DNA of 64,000 nucleotides from Maea johnstoni. Lineage: Eukaryota; Annelida; Polychaeta; Spionida; Magelonidae. The stretch covers positions 25,532,257 through 25,596,256 of the forward strand of contig OZ012700.1 in the NCBI GenBank assembly GCA_963942565.1. The letters are read 5' to 3'. Both the position numbers and the translations under genes were made by a program. Of the stretch, positions 10,822-23,773 are shown piece after piece (position 1 is the stretch's first letter; each line of letters begins with the position of its first letter). The notes under the pieces were generated by a model. That model was not told the DNA's origin and searched no databases. It saw only the letters and a program-made list of their open reading frames with translations.

Positions 10822-13325
10822 CATTCCTGACCTCTCGACTCAGTAGGTGGCCATTGACCTGGCATGATTACACAGGAAGTGAACTATTCAGAATATTTGG
10901 AGGTGATTTTAAAGACAGCACAATGAATTGAACTACGTACGAATCAAATTACTATGAACGCAAACAGACGGTTCTGACGTATTACCTAATTCGATTGGTT
11001 GGGTTTGGGTTTGTTGGTGCACATCGATCGCGAGGATGATGAGTATAATTCTAGTGTGCGTTCGTTTTGAGTCTTTGAGGAAGATACTTCGAGCAAATGC
11101 ACACACGGAATTTCTAGTGGTAGCACCGAAGAACAACAAGGTAATACAGGTACAGATGTGTTGCACTTTAATGAGTCCTGTAACCTTGGCATGAGAAAAA
11201 CGATGAAATACCAATCTAGAAAGAAACATGCATATTGGTGTGTTCTAAAATCCCAACGGCACAGTTTTTACACAAGGTTCATATCCCATAGTATGGAATC
11301 CGTCCGTTTAGTCTTAAATCATCTGCTTTTAGCCGACTTGCCTTAGAACCAATATTTTGCTCAGGTTACTGCAGCTTCTCATTTTGTCAGAGCAGTCACA
11401 GGGAATTAATGCCCGACAGAGCGGTCAAAGCTTGCATATCTGATGTCGCAGTGTCTTTGCATGCAAATGGTCATGTAAAATGCTTGGTCTGTGCGTGTTG
11501 CTTTCTAAAGATGTAAGTATTACCAAACCTAGTGAAAAAGAATCTGAATATAAAAGGATCGATTTGGATTATAAAATTGTTTATCGTCAATGTTCTGCCA
11601 TATTCAAATTGAATTTCTACTAGCCAGTTGTGTTTGGATGAGGAAGGATCAAAAACCATCGCACTGAAGGGGATAAGCCGTGACTAGGAAGTTGTAAGTG
11701 ATGGAGGAAGCCGGAGTACTGGCGAAAACTCACTTCTTATCCCAACGTCAAGGTTAACTACCTCACATGCCCTCGTCGAAATGTGAACCCAGCCATTCGT
11801 GAGTGACAGCTTGAAGTCATTGGCACCGCCTTAGAGCACTCAGCCACAAGGGCAAGCTCCGTCGTGTCATATGATCTTGATCATAATCAAACAAAAGAGT
11901 CCGCATCAATGAATTACGTACTAAGTATTCACGTACACAAGTTGCTACCATCTGAGAGTAACCTCAATTTCTTACTTGGAAAGATGCCAACAAGGTGCCC
12001 ACCTATTATGATATATGATACATGTAGGGTGATTGCCCAACACATACACCAAATGTACGCACATGCCATAAAAAACAGGGAAGGTGTAGGTTAAACACTC
12101 CCCGGAACGATCTAGTAGCTTAATTCACACTGACTAATGTACTCTTTGTGTGTAGTTTCCGTAAGACTCCTCAAGGGCCAAGTAGAGATATGGAACTATG
12201 ATAATGGATATATATTTTTTATTACCCCATGCATACTACAATATCTTTACAGGCTTGGCCTAAGTCTTTTTACTGTGGTGCAGACTACCACCAGCCAATG
12301 TGTAGGTAGTGGAAAAAAATAATTTATACCTCTATGCTACTTTTCCTTTTTTCTATGCTACCCTCCACACCATAGCGAAATAAAAGTAGTACTGTACCTC
12401 AGCTTTAAGTACGATCGATGTGCTACAACACCCCTAGTCATATGAGTATATGTATAAACCTTGTATCTATTGTATGGAATAGCAAACCTGTATATATGTT
12501 GTTCTATGTAAAAATTTCAAGTTAATTTTTTCAATGGCAATGCGGTGATGTGCAACTCTGATAAGGAAATCCCTGTAGTCATTGCCTCATGCACAATACA
12601 ATACCTACGTGCCCTTGTTTTAAGACGCATATCTCTTGGTGTATCGTGCAACCAGAATATTATTTAAGTTGACAGTGAAAAATGTATTTATGGTATCCTA
12701 CCATAAGGCCGCTTCCTACTATCCTGTGTATACTCACCTTCGAAACTTTTGTGACACAGAAGTAGCATCGTACCTCAACCTTAATTATGAGTAAGGCGTA
12801 ACCATACAACATTGTCTAGTCATGGAAATTCTTGTATAAACTATCTACATTATCACAGAGAAAATTGTACTTGTATATAAGTTACTTTTTCGTTCACACT
12901 TTTGTACCGTTTATATCTATATCCATTTTTGTAACGTTACTATATCTATACCCATACCGGAGTATGTGTTTTAGTTATTTGAATTACGAGTCAATAAATA
13001 TACATTAAGGTTACAACAAGGGCAGATAATCTTATTATCTGAACCCATATATAGTATGTAATAACTTTTGTAGACGCTTACTTAGTATAAACTACGCATA
13101 TATATTTATTGCAAATAATTTTAAACTTCTTCTATTGCGTTATGTTTCTAAAACTCAATATTTTAACAAAGTAGTACTTAGAAGTACAATTATGGGCAGA
13201 TACCTTTAAAATCTGAACCCATTTATATTATGTATTAACGAATTTTCTCTCTCTTTCAAATTATCCATTTGTACTATCATGTATCGTACTTTGACGCCTT
13301 CGCGCGTTGTCAATAAACATACATA
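10822..13325 (+). repeat. Tandem segmental repeat, unit A
   Basis: A 2.5 kb unit that starts cattcctgacctctcgac and ends near gttgtcaataaacataca, directly followed by the start of the next unit. Short frames in it (around 11158 and 12137) recur in the other units only because the DNA is repeated. One stretch reads as SCN-CG-M-like Cys/Met-rich sequence in a more intact sister copy, so an ancient coding origin is possible. It also contains the word ggaggaagccggagtactgg, a motif resembling widespread marine-invertebrate repeats. No function is assigned. Confidence 0.8.
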
Positions 13326-16037
13326 CATTCCTGACCTCTCGACTCAGTAGGTGGCCATTGACCTGACATGATTACACAGGAAGTGAACTATTCAGAATAT
13401 TTGGAGGTGATTTTAAAGACAGCACAATGAATTGAACTACGTACGAATCAAATTACTATGAACGCAAACAGACGGTTCTGACGTATGACTATGAGGCGCC
13501 GTTGTGGACAAAAGTAAAAAGCACAGCATAAATGCATGTAAATACTTTGAAATTAACTAAATTTTAATGAAAAATAAAGAAAAACTTTGAAATGAAATAA
13601 TTTGCTCTATAAAAATAAACAAAACATTGGAAACTTTTCAAAAAATTTGAAAATAAAAAATATTTACTGGAATTTTCCAAAATATTTCTATTTTTTGTAA
13701 AAAACTTTGAAATAAAAATTGAATTCTCTATAACAGTTCAGCAAAATAGTGATTTTTGTTTCACATTTTCTTTGATAATATAACATTTTTCAATGCCTTT
13801 CTTTAAAAATCCCAACGCTTTTTACTTTTTTTTTTCAGATAATCTTTTTTTTTTTGGAAGTTTTTCAATTTCTTTTTGGAAGTTTTCTTTCTAAATATCA
13901 CTGTAATTTTTTTCAATTCTCACTGCGTTTTTTAGCCTCATCCGGGTCCTAGTGAATCACAAAAGCATGTGACGTCACTATATTTAAAATTTTCCGCGCT
14001 TGCACGTGCAAGCTGGCTGCATCAAGGGAGGCATTCAATAACCTGCTCACCGACGAGCAGTTGAGTCGCATACGGGACGCCTTAAGCGCCCCTCCTACAG
14101 CCCCAGCTGCAGCTTCCCCCGTTTATGAGTGTGTCAACTTTCATCACGATTGATAACGAATTGGCCGAATGCTGCAGCTTCCCCCGCCGATAGACCATCG
14201 GCATCGAATGTCAGCCTGGGAGGAAGCCATCCCAATTCATCACGCCGCAGACCAGCCGTGAGGTCTACTGAAGAGGAGGTCCGAGCAATATTTAGACCTG
14301 CTCGGACCTTCACTTCAAACTTCACGAGAACGAGGTAATTTGCGTGTGCCAGTTATTTGACCAGCCGCCATTCGGCCAATTCGTTATCAATCGTGATGAA
14401 AGTTGACACACTCATAAACGTGGGAAGCTGCAGCTGGGGCTGTAGGAGGGGCGCTTAAGGCGTCCCGTATGCGACTCAACTGCTCGTCGGTGAGCAGGTT
14501 ATTGAATGCCTCCCTTGATGCAGCCAGCTTGCACGTGCAAGCGCGGAAAATTTTAAATATAGTGACGTCACATGCTTTTGTGATTCACTAGGACCCGGAT
14601 GAGGCTAAAAAACGCAGTGAGAATTGATAAAAATTACAGTGATATTTAGAAAGAAAACTTCCAAAAAGAAATTGAAAAACTTCCAAAAAAAAAAGAAGAT
14701 TATCTGAAAAAAAAAAGTAAAAAGCGTTGGGATTTTTAAAGAAAGGCATTGAAAAATGTATATTATCAAAGAAAATATGAAACAAAAATCACTATTATGC
14801 TGAACTTTTATAGAGAATTCAATTTTTATTTCAAAGTTTTTTCAAAGTTTTTTACAAAAAATAGAAATATTTTGGAAAATTCCCGTAAATATTTTTTATT
14901 TTCAAATTTTTTGAAAAGTTTCCAATGTTTTGTTTATTTTTATAGAGCAAATTATTTCATTTCAAAGTTTTCCTTTATTTTTTTTATTGAAAATTTAGTT
15001 AATTTCAAAGTATTTACATGCATTTATGCTGTGCTTTTTACTTTTGTCCACAACGGCGCCTCATACATGACCTAATTCGAATCAAACAATGGGTTGGGTT
15101 TGTTGGTGCACATCGATCACGAGGATGATGAGTATAATTCTAGTGTGCGTTCGTTTTGAGTCTTTTAAAAAGATACTGGGAGCAAATGCACACACGGAAT
15201 TTCTAGTGGTAGCACCGAAGAACAACAAGGTAATACAGGTACAGATGTGTTGCACTTCAATGAGTCCTGTAACCTTGGTATGAGAAAAACGATGAAATAC
15301 CAATCTAGAAAGAGACATGCATATTGGTGTGTTCTAAAATCCCAACGGCACAGTTTTTACACAAGGTTCATATCCCATAGTTGGAATTCCGTCCGTTTAG
15401 TCTTAAATCATAGATCTGCTTTTAGCCGACTTGCCTTAGAACCAATATTTTGCTCAGGTTACTGCAGCTTCTCATTTTGTCAGAGCAGTTACAGGGAATT
15501 AATGCCCGACAGAGCGGTCAAAGCTTGCATATCTGATGTCGCAGTGTCTTTGCATGCAAATTGTTATGTAAAATGCTTGGTCTGCGCGTGTTGCTTTCTA
15601 AAGATGTAAGTATTACCAAACCTAGTGAAAAAGAATCTGAATATAAAAGGATTGATTTGGATTATAAAATTGTTCATCGTCAATGTTCTGCCATATTCAA
15701 ACTGAATTTCTACTAGCCAGTTGTGTGTGGATGAGGAAGGATCAAAAACCATCGCACTGAAGGGGATAAGTCGTGACTAGGAAGTTGTAAGTGATGGAGG
15801 AAGCCGGAGTACTGGCGAAAACTCACTTCTTATCCCAACGTCCGGGTTAACTACCTCACATGCCCTCGTCGAAATGTGAACTCAGCCATTCGTGAGTGAC
15901 AGCTTGAAGTCATTGGCACTGCCTTAGAGCACTCAGCCACAAGGGCAAGCTCTGTCGTGTCATATGATCTTGATCATAATCAAACAAAAGAGTCCGCATC
16001 AATGAATTACGTACTACATGTAAGTATTCACGTACAC
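13326..16037 (+). repeat. Tandem segmental repeat, unit B 5' part, with a fold-back insertion
   Basis: It repeats unit A from its first base. Homology is broken by the fold-back element at 13490-15066, resumes at about 15072 and continues to 16037, where it stops after cacgtacacaag. Confidence 0.8.
13490..15066. mobile_element. Giant fold-back element with coding-like interior (1.58 kb)
   Basis: The ends tatgaggcgccgttgtgg and its inverse face each other. The two arms (13490-14171 and 14369-15066) are near-perfect inverted copies almost 700 bases long around a loop of about 200 bases. The word atgac flanks both sides, consistent with a 5-base target duplication in unit B. The outer arm is AT-rich. 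The inner arm and loop are GC-richer and read like protein: the arm frame includes LLTDEQLSRIRDAL followed by Ala/Pro-rich sequence, and the loop frame includes STEEEVRAIFRPARTF ending before a possible GT donor. The loop repeats the arm word gctgcagcttccccc. This suggests a captured gene or transposon ORF fragment; its family is not recognised. Confidence 0.8.
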
Positions 16038-16622
16038 AAGTGTATTAAGGCATAAATATTTCATTACACAAATATCATACCCTCTGACCCACTGATGCTG
16101 ATTAAACAGAAGTTATCTGGAACATAACCAACATCCAACATGTACCTAACAGGGTTTGGTTATAGCGAGCGAAGCTCGAAAGGCCGTAGGCCTTTCGCGA
16201 AGCCTCGCAATCCGTCAATTGAGCGTGTGTGTATATGAGTGTATATGACGTCACTAAGATATCAATCCGCAGAACAAACATGTAGAGTAATGATTTTCAA
16301 TTTCTGTATCTGCCGAACAACCGTCTACCAGGGGGTAATGTATTGTAGTATCTATTGAGCATATACATTGGTATGGAATACATATACATAAATGTGGAAA
16401 GAGTTTTGATACTTACAAAAATAAGTACGCTCTACATGTATATGTTAAACGCCACTATTTGCATAGATCGTGTACACATACAACTAAGACACAGTACAGA
16501 CACAATCTAAATCTACTTGGGACGTCTTACACGTATTTGACCCAGCCAACTACTACTCTACGGGTGATTGTCTCTCTATCTATCTATCTATCTATATCTA
16601 TCTATCTATTCAAAGACTGGGC
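16038..16622 (+). repeat. Insert between unit B pieces, related to 62610-62960
   Basis: Homology to unit A stops here. The segment includes a palindrome, aaaggccgtaggccttt (about 16178), and an ATCT microsatellite (16570-16608). From about 16280 to 16560 it resembles 62630-62950 (shared words: catatacattggta, gtacacata, acagtacaga). It may be a piece of the full-length parent of the repeat family. Confidence 0.6.
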
Positions 16623-18640
16623 ACTGCATATTGGTGTGTTCTAAAATCCAAACAGCACAGTTTTTACACAAGGTTCATATCCCATAGTTGGGTATCCGTC
16701 CGTCTAGTCTTAAATCATCTGCTTTTAGCCGACTTGCCTTAGAACCAGTTTTGCCCAGGTAATTGCGGCTTCTCATTTTGTCTGAGCAGTTACAGGGAAT
16801 TAATGCCCGACAGAGCGGTCAAAATGTATAAGCTTGCATGTCTGATGTCGCAGTGTCTTTGCGTGCAAATGGTCATGTAAAATGCTTGGTCTGCGCGTGT
16901 TGCTTTCTAAAGATGTAAGTATTACCAAACCTAGTGAAAAAGAATCTGAATATAAAAGGATTGATTTGGATTATAAAATTGTTCATCGTCAATGTTCTGC
17001 CATATTCAAACTGAATTTCTACTAGCCAGTTGTGTGTGGATGAGGAAGGATCAAAAACCATCGCACTGAAGGGGATAAGTCGTGACTAGGAAGTTGTAAG
17101 TGATGGAGGAAGCCGGAGTACTGGCGAAAACTCACTTCTTATCCCAACGTCCGGGTTAACTACCTCACATGCCCTCGTCGAAATGTGAACTCAGCCATTC
17201 GTGAGTGACAGCTTGAAGTCATTGGCACCGCCAATGTAAGTATTCACGTACACAAGTTGCTACCATCTGAGAGTAACCTCAATTTCTTACTTGGAAAGAT
17301 GCCAACAAGGTGCCCACCTATTATGATATATGATACATGTAGGGTGATTGCCCAACACATACACCAAATGTACGCACATGTCATAAAGAACAGGGAAGGT
17401 GTAGGTTAAACACTCCCCGGAACGATCTAGTAGCTTAATTCACACTGACTAATGTACTCTTTGTGTGTAGTTTCCGTAAGACTCCTCAAGGGCCAAGTAG
17501 AGATATGGAACTATGATAATGGATATATATTTTTTATTACCCCATGCATACTACACTTTCTTTACAGGCTTGGCCTAAGTCTTTTTACTGTGGTGCAGAC
17601 TACCACCAGCCAATGTGCAGGTAGTGGAAAAAATTAATTTATACCTCTATGCTACTTTTCCTTTTTTCTATGCTACCCTCCACACCATAGCGAAATAAAA
17701 GTAGTACGGTACCTCAGCTTTAAGTACGATCGATGTGCTACAACACCCCTAGTCATATGAGTATATGTATAAACCTTGTATCTATTGTATGGAATAGCAA
17801 ACCTGTATATATGTTGTTCTATGTAAAAATTTCAAGTTAATCTTTTCAATGGCAATGCGGTGATGTGCAACTCTGATAAGGAAATCCCTGTAGTCATTGC
17901 CTCATGCACAATACAATACCTACTTGCCCTTGTTTTAAGATGCAGATCTCTTGGTGTATCGTGCAACCAGAATATTATTTAAGTTGACAGTGAACAATGT
18001 ATTTATGGTATCCTACCATAAGGCCGCTTCCTGCTACCCTGTGTATACTCACCTTCGAAACTTTTGTGACTCAGAAGTAGCATCGTACCTCAACCTTAAT
18101 TATGAGTAAGGCGTAACCATACAACATTGTCTAGTCATGGAAATTCTTGTATAAACTATCTACATTATCACAGAGAATATTGTACTTGTATATAAGTTAC
18201 TTTTTCGTTCACACTTTTGTACCGTTTATATCTATATCCATTTTTGTAACGTTACTATGTCTATACCCATACCGGAGTATGTATTTTAGTAATTTGAATT
18301 ACGAGTCAATAAATATACATTAAGGTTACAACAAGGGCAGATAATCTTGTTATCTGAACCCATATATAGTATGTAATAACTTTTGCAGACGCTTACTTAG
18401 TATAAACTACGCATATATATTTATTACAAATAATTTTAAACTTCTTCTATTGCGTTATGTTTCTAAAACTCAATATTTTAACAAAGTAGTATTTAGAAAC
18501 ACAATTATGGGCAGATACCTTTAAAATCTGAACCCATTTATAGTATGTATTAACGAATTTTCTCTCTCTTTCAAATTATCCATTTGTACTATCATGTATC
18601 GTACTTTGACGCCTTTGCACGTTGTCAATAAACATACATA
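16623..18640 (+). repeat. Tandem segmental repeat, unit B2 (5'-truncated)
   Basis: It restarts inside the unit at gcatattggtgtgttctaaa and runs to the unit end at 18640. A short deletion removes the part between ggcaccgcc and aatgtaagtattcacg. Similarity to unit A is very high, so the duplication is recent. Confidence 0.8.
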
Positions 18641-19469
18641 CATTCCTGACCTCTCGACTCAGTAGGTGGCCATTGACCTGACATGATTACACAGAAAGTG
18701 AACTATTCAGAATATTTGGAGGTGATTGTGAAGACAGCACAATGAATTGAACTACGTACGAATCAAATTACTATGAACGCAAACAGACCATTCTCGTTTA
18801 ACCTAATTCGAATCAAAAAATGGGTTGGGTTTGTTGGTGCACATAGATCGCGAGGATGATGAGTATAATTCTAGTGTGCGTTCGTTTTGAGTCTTTGAGG
18901 AAGATACTTCGAGCAAATGCACACACGGAATTTCTAGTGGTAGCACCGAAGAACAACAAGGTAATACAGGTACAGATGTGTTGCACTTCAATGAGTCCTG
19001 TAACCTTGGCATGAGAAAAACTATGAAATACCAATCTAGAAAGAGACATGCATATTGGTGTGTTCTAAAATCCCAACGGCACAGTTTTTACACAAGGTTC
19101 ATATCCCATAGTTGGAATTCCGTCCGTTTAGTCTTAAATCATAGATCTGCTTTTAGCCGACTTGCCTTAGAACCAATATTTTGCTCAGGTTACTGCAGCT
19201 TCTCATTTTGTCAGAGCAGTTACAGGGAATTAATGCCCGACAGAGCGGTCAAAGCTTGCATATCTGATGTCGCAGTGTCTTTGCATGCAAATTGTTATGT
19301 AAAATGCTTGGTCTGCGCGTGTTGCTTTCTAAAGATGTAAGTATTACCAAACCTAGTGAAAAAGAATCTGAATATAAAAGGATTGATTTGGATTATAAAA
19401 TTGTTTATCGTCAACGTTCTGCCATATTCAAATTGAATTTCTACTAGCCAGTTGTGTTTGGATGAGGAA
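18641..19469 (+). repeat. Tandem segmental repeat, unit C (3'-truncated)
   Basis: It starts with the same cattcctgacctctcgac word and follows the unit to gtttggatgaggaa, where homology ends abruptly at 19469. The 120-codon frame in it also occurs in unit B with the same sequence and is not taken as a gene. Confidence 0.8.
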
Positions 19470-20135
19470 CATGGCTACTCCAATGGAGAACCATGCTATC
19501 CTTTCAGTCTACGCTAACAATTTAGATAAAAACACTAAATCTAGGTATCTCTGTAAGATAAAATGTATTGGGAGTATAGACCCATAATGTTTACCACTAA
19601 ATCAATTTGATTTCAGTGTAGAACATTTACCTAACATTACATATATCCTGATGTTTTCACATATCTGGTATGCACAACATCAGCCTATAGTACTTACAGA
19701 GCAGATGTAGAGCTACAAGGGATTGGAGGCGTACAACCAATTTGTCAATGGGTGGGTGAGAGATATTGGATCAAAATATATTAAAGTTAAATTTCTGACT
19801 TACATAAACTGGTTATATTCTAGTGGATATCCTAAAAATGTATCCATCCACGCAGCTATGTCCGCTGTTGGTCATTGAAATGTCAGAAGTGTTCGCTTCT
19901 GAGGCAAGTACAAGCACATAAGAAAATCTAAAGCAGGCTAGCAGTTTGATATACTTGTTCCATTCTGATATAGGAGAAAAGTGGCCTGGGAAAAGGATGC
20001 TTAATCAGGCAGATAAAATTTATAGGGCAATTAACACTGATTTGAATGTTTGTAGTAACTCGAGTTACCATCCCTGCTATCCAGACTGTGGTTTTGAGTG
20101 CATGAATAAGGCTGAGCAAATGGTTTCTTTTTGAT
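19470..20135 (+). pseudogene. Broken relic, possibly of the SWIM/YqaJ-type repeat gene family
   Basis: Short frames recall a multicopy family seen in marine invertebrates whose members carry a SWIM zinc finger and a YqaJ-like exonuclease domain; TYPDVFTYL-like and STSAY-like words are the basis. The match is from memory and weak. The copy is clearly broken and treated as a fossil. Confidence 0.25.
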
Positions 20136-22783
20136 ACTGTGGAATAGTTGCCCAGAAAAGGGATACTTTAATTGAGAGTTAAGTTCTATTGGTCAATTAA
20201 GACTCGTTGGTATATTTGTTAAAGCTCCTATAACCAGCCTTGTGTCCTGTGACTGCGATAAAGGTTTCTTGGTGCTTAGAGAGGGCCAAGCGAAACATCT
20301 TAGTTTCTTGTGGGCTTTGCCTATTCAAATTAAGAATTAAATATTTGCAGTATAAGGTTTTAAACATACATGAACTATAGCTCCACATCATTTGTTCTAG
20401 GTTCTCCACTTCCACGAAATCAATTATAATTGCTAACGTAGAAGCCAACGTATGCCTATGAACTACGGATGGTATATATGGCCATATGGAAAGTTGTTTA
20501 ATTTAATGGTATATAATCATTTGATATAAGTTTAAAATTCACCCTTGCAATAAGTAGTTTTCTGTTCTAATGTTGGATATGTGTGGCTACTGTGAGATGA
20601 ATAGAACTAAAGATATCCATCCAAGGAAGCACATCAGAATACTGCACCTGCATTAATACCATTTATAGATGGGTGACCCTTAAGATTTGAAATTAGAAAA
20701 TAAAACAACAGAAGTAACAATCTGAGCGTAAAATATTTAAAAGGAAATTTTCTATATCCAAGCAAAAGGATAATACCCTTTCATCATTGTGGAGAAATCT
20801 TAAGAAAGTATCCAGCAAGCATTATATAGTGTTCTCTAAATATTCTATCACTCCTGGCAAAGGTCTCCCGCTATGTTGCTCTACGTAAGATTAATAATGT
20901 GAAAGAAATATGGCCCAGTCAGTTTTTACAATTAAATAGTGATTCAATAATGCAAAGGCAGACTTACTCAGGCAGTCTTTCTTGCCACAGAAACCCAAAT
21001 AAATTCATCTTAGAATTTAAAGTACAAAGCTGGGTTTCTACACTAAAGATGGAATATTGTCGTGTTACCCACTTCAGAGAAGGTTTACACTCAACATTTG
21101 TGTTGTCATATAGGGCAGAAGATTTTCCTACAGAATTGTAAGATGTAGTAAACTTCATGAGGATTCCAGTAGATACATACATTATTACAACTAAGTTTTG
21201 AATTGGCTTAGCCTTAATAACATCTACAGTGCACAGCATTTGGTCTTGATGACCCTAGTGATAATCAACATTCCAGATTGACCCTTAGGTTGAACTTTGG
21301 GGTTAGCTGAAACCCTGGTAATATTCTTGTTTACAAATAGGAATGGCATAATCTTTAAAAGACATCAGATGATCAGCATACTTGTTATGAAATATAAGGC
21401 AAGTGTAAACTATTTTGTGGTTGGTACTGTTGACTGTATGGGCAATAGCTAACAACTACAGCCATTCTCATGCTGCTTTATTCTTCTTTTAATCATTATG
21501 GTGCTTGATAGTAAGTGGGAAATGGGAGAATAATGTATTCCTTTTCTTTTTAGAGTATGTTATGTCAAAACAGAACAAAAATGAGCATTTCCCACATGAG
21601 CAAGTGACCCTGCAAGCATTATCCTATGCATTGTTTACTATCACTAGGGGACATTCACCCTCCGTCATGGCGGCCCATAAAACTGTGACGTCATGTGAAC
21701 AGACTCATAACGAAGCCTCTTAATGAAAATGTTGATATTCTTGTAAAAAATGGCACTTTCCACTAGTTCTGCCTCAAATAGATAGGACAACACTAATTCT
21801 CTGTTGAGAGCACCTACTCTCTCATAGAACGAACTTCCTACATAACGATTTTGTATGCGACCCTGAATAGAGTAATGCAGAGTTATTCAAAATGTTACGA
21901 AGACTGAAATTAGTGGTAAGTTAACTCTTAACTTTTATTGCGATCATTAATTTTCATGTTGTTAGTTGATTGTAAGTTTCTAACTTTAGAATCACCTTTA
22001 TAAAAAAACGACCTTTGTCTTTGTAACATTTCTATTGGTTTTATTTATCTAAAAATATGATATTATCAATAGCGTTTGACATTAAAGTGTTTTATTGTAG
22101 TAACAGGTATATTCAGCCATTGGAATTCCAATCATGGTATTGTCATTTCTATACCATTAGCCGTTCTCCTACTTGCATTCGAATTTGCATATGTATCTCT
22201 TATCATCTTTTTGTATATTCACTTGTTTTTTGTTGTTATTAATCGGAACCTCACATGTTTCTGTACAATCGAATGGTTTTGAAATTTTAGCGAAAGACAT
22301 CCTTAAAACAGACTTAATGACTTATCTATTACCAATATCTGTTATTTATCTTTTGTTTTTTTAGATATAGGGGTCGGGCACGCCCCCCCCCCCTCCCCAC
22401 CCCCCAAGCATAGAAGTAAGTTAGAGCCGACCCACCAAACTATCACTCCCCCCAATTATTTTCATATCATTTACAATATATAGTATATGTTGCTGAATGT
22501 AATTCAAATCAAATGAAGCTTAACATTTCTTGCATGACACCCAACGCCCTGACCAGTAAATCAGCATCCGTAAATGTCACTACATAATCAGTTGAGTATT
22601 ACATTATCGTTAATTTATTACATTATCAGTTGTAACAAACGTTCAGGTCACAGGTTATCCAGTGCGCATGCGTATAATTCAAGATTTCAGCAACCTTCAG
22701 CATAGCAGGCCCGCCTTAGTACTTCAAGAGTGGGGGGAAAATAATTGGGGCATTATTATATGTCTGCATGGGGCAGGTTTAAG
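20136..22783. other. Intergenic stretch, nothing recognised
   Basis: AT-rich sequence with only random short frames. A poly-C tract lies near 22382. No repeat ends, RNA genes or domains were recognised. Confidence 0.45.
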
Positions 22784-22948
22784 AGCCGGATAAAAAGCCT
22801 AAAAGCCCTGGTAACTGGATACTCATCTGAGGGTGCTTACTAAGAGCTATCAAATAAATACCAAGTATGACAGGGATTAGATGTATTTTGAAAACGATAT
22901 ATTTGCGTCCTTGTGCTTTGGATGAAAATAGCTTCAACATTGGAAGGG
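22784..22948. mobile_element. TTAA-type MITE fragment, AACCCTT family
   Basis: It ends ...acattggaaggg then TTAA. It shares ctcatctgagggtgctta and gacagggatt with the better copies at 31410-31614 and 46488-46691, in the same orientation. The left terminus is worn. Confidence 0.55.
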
Positions 22949-22997
22949 TTAAGATTATGGAGTGTTCTTTCTCCTCAACCCTTTTCCATCTGAAATA

Positions 22998-23207
22998 CTG
23001 TAGATCATTTAAGTATAGCGGGAACAATACTATAGCGATAATAGTGCTCTGCACATATACGCTATTATAAAATCTCCATCTTTATTTAAATTCTTAATTG
23101 AACTTGCTGCTGCTGTTCCCGTTCACCCCTATACTTAGATCACGCTAGCCAGGGCAGTACCGTAATTGCGCTATATACTGTTCACGCCATATTTAAGTGA
23201 TTTACAG
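22998..23207 (-). mobile_element. MITE, CTGTAAATCACTTAA family, copy 2
   Basis: Inverted relative to copy 1. Ends CTGTAGATCATTTAA and TTAAGTGATTTACAG, TA on both sides, 210 bases. Confidence 0.85.
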
Positions 23208-23331
23208 TACACACAACCGGGAAATATCGGTCATAACTCATCAGAATGTCCACATGATAGCGCTCTGCTTTCAGGATATTCACCTATATCGTCAGATTTG
23301 TATGTACTAGTATACATCAGGGGTTAGTTAA

Positions 23332-23555
23332 CCCATTAACACTTAAAGAGTTCATCAAGGAATTGTCATCTGGATTGATGGTGCTTTTGACCATAACTTT
23401 GGAATTGAGAATGATTTTACAAAATATTTGAAGGAGAGTTGTTGGTAATGTTCTGATCAACATTTCTCCGTCAAGTATTTTGCCAATTGTACTTAAGCCA
23501 GAAAGATTTCACTAAAATTGTCAGGCTGGTTTTGGCCGCTGTGGGCCTTAATGGG
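23332..23555. mobile_element. TTAA-flanked MITE, CCCATTAA family
   Basis: TTAA on both sides, with ends CCCATTAACACTTAA and TTAATGGG. Internal words are ttgaaggagagttgttg and acatttctccgtcaagtat. TTAA duplication suggests piggyBac-type mobilisation (inference). Confidence 0.8.
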
Positions 23556-23773
23556 TTAACACCTGTATGCTTGCAGTGGCCACTAACAGCCCTACAATTT
23601 CGTTGAAATCTGGCATACGCAATTGTAAAAAAAAAAGGGTTCAAAGGAGACATGAAGACTACACTAACAACTTTACCAGCACCACCTCCAACAACTTTCC
23701 TTCAAATAGTTTAGGAAGACATTTATAAATCCAAAGTTCTTGTCAAAAGAACCAGCCAACAATTTAGAGAGTC

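Noticed and set aside
14129-14338. 69-codon frame in the fold-back loop as a stand-alone gene
   Set aside because: It begins inside an arm of an inverted repeat; better read as captured coding-like sequence.
15247-19340. Two identical 120-codon frames starting MLHFNESCNLGMRKT (15247 and 18978)
   Set aside because: Repeated only because the DNA is tandemly duplicated; the unit A copy is not open over the same length and no domain is recognised.
22057-22364. Three overlapping hydrophobic frames suggestive of a small membrane protein
   Set aside because: Random hydrophobic translation of T-rich DNA in several frames; no splice or family support.
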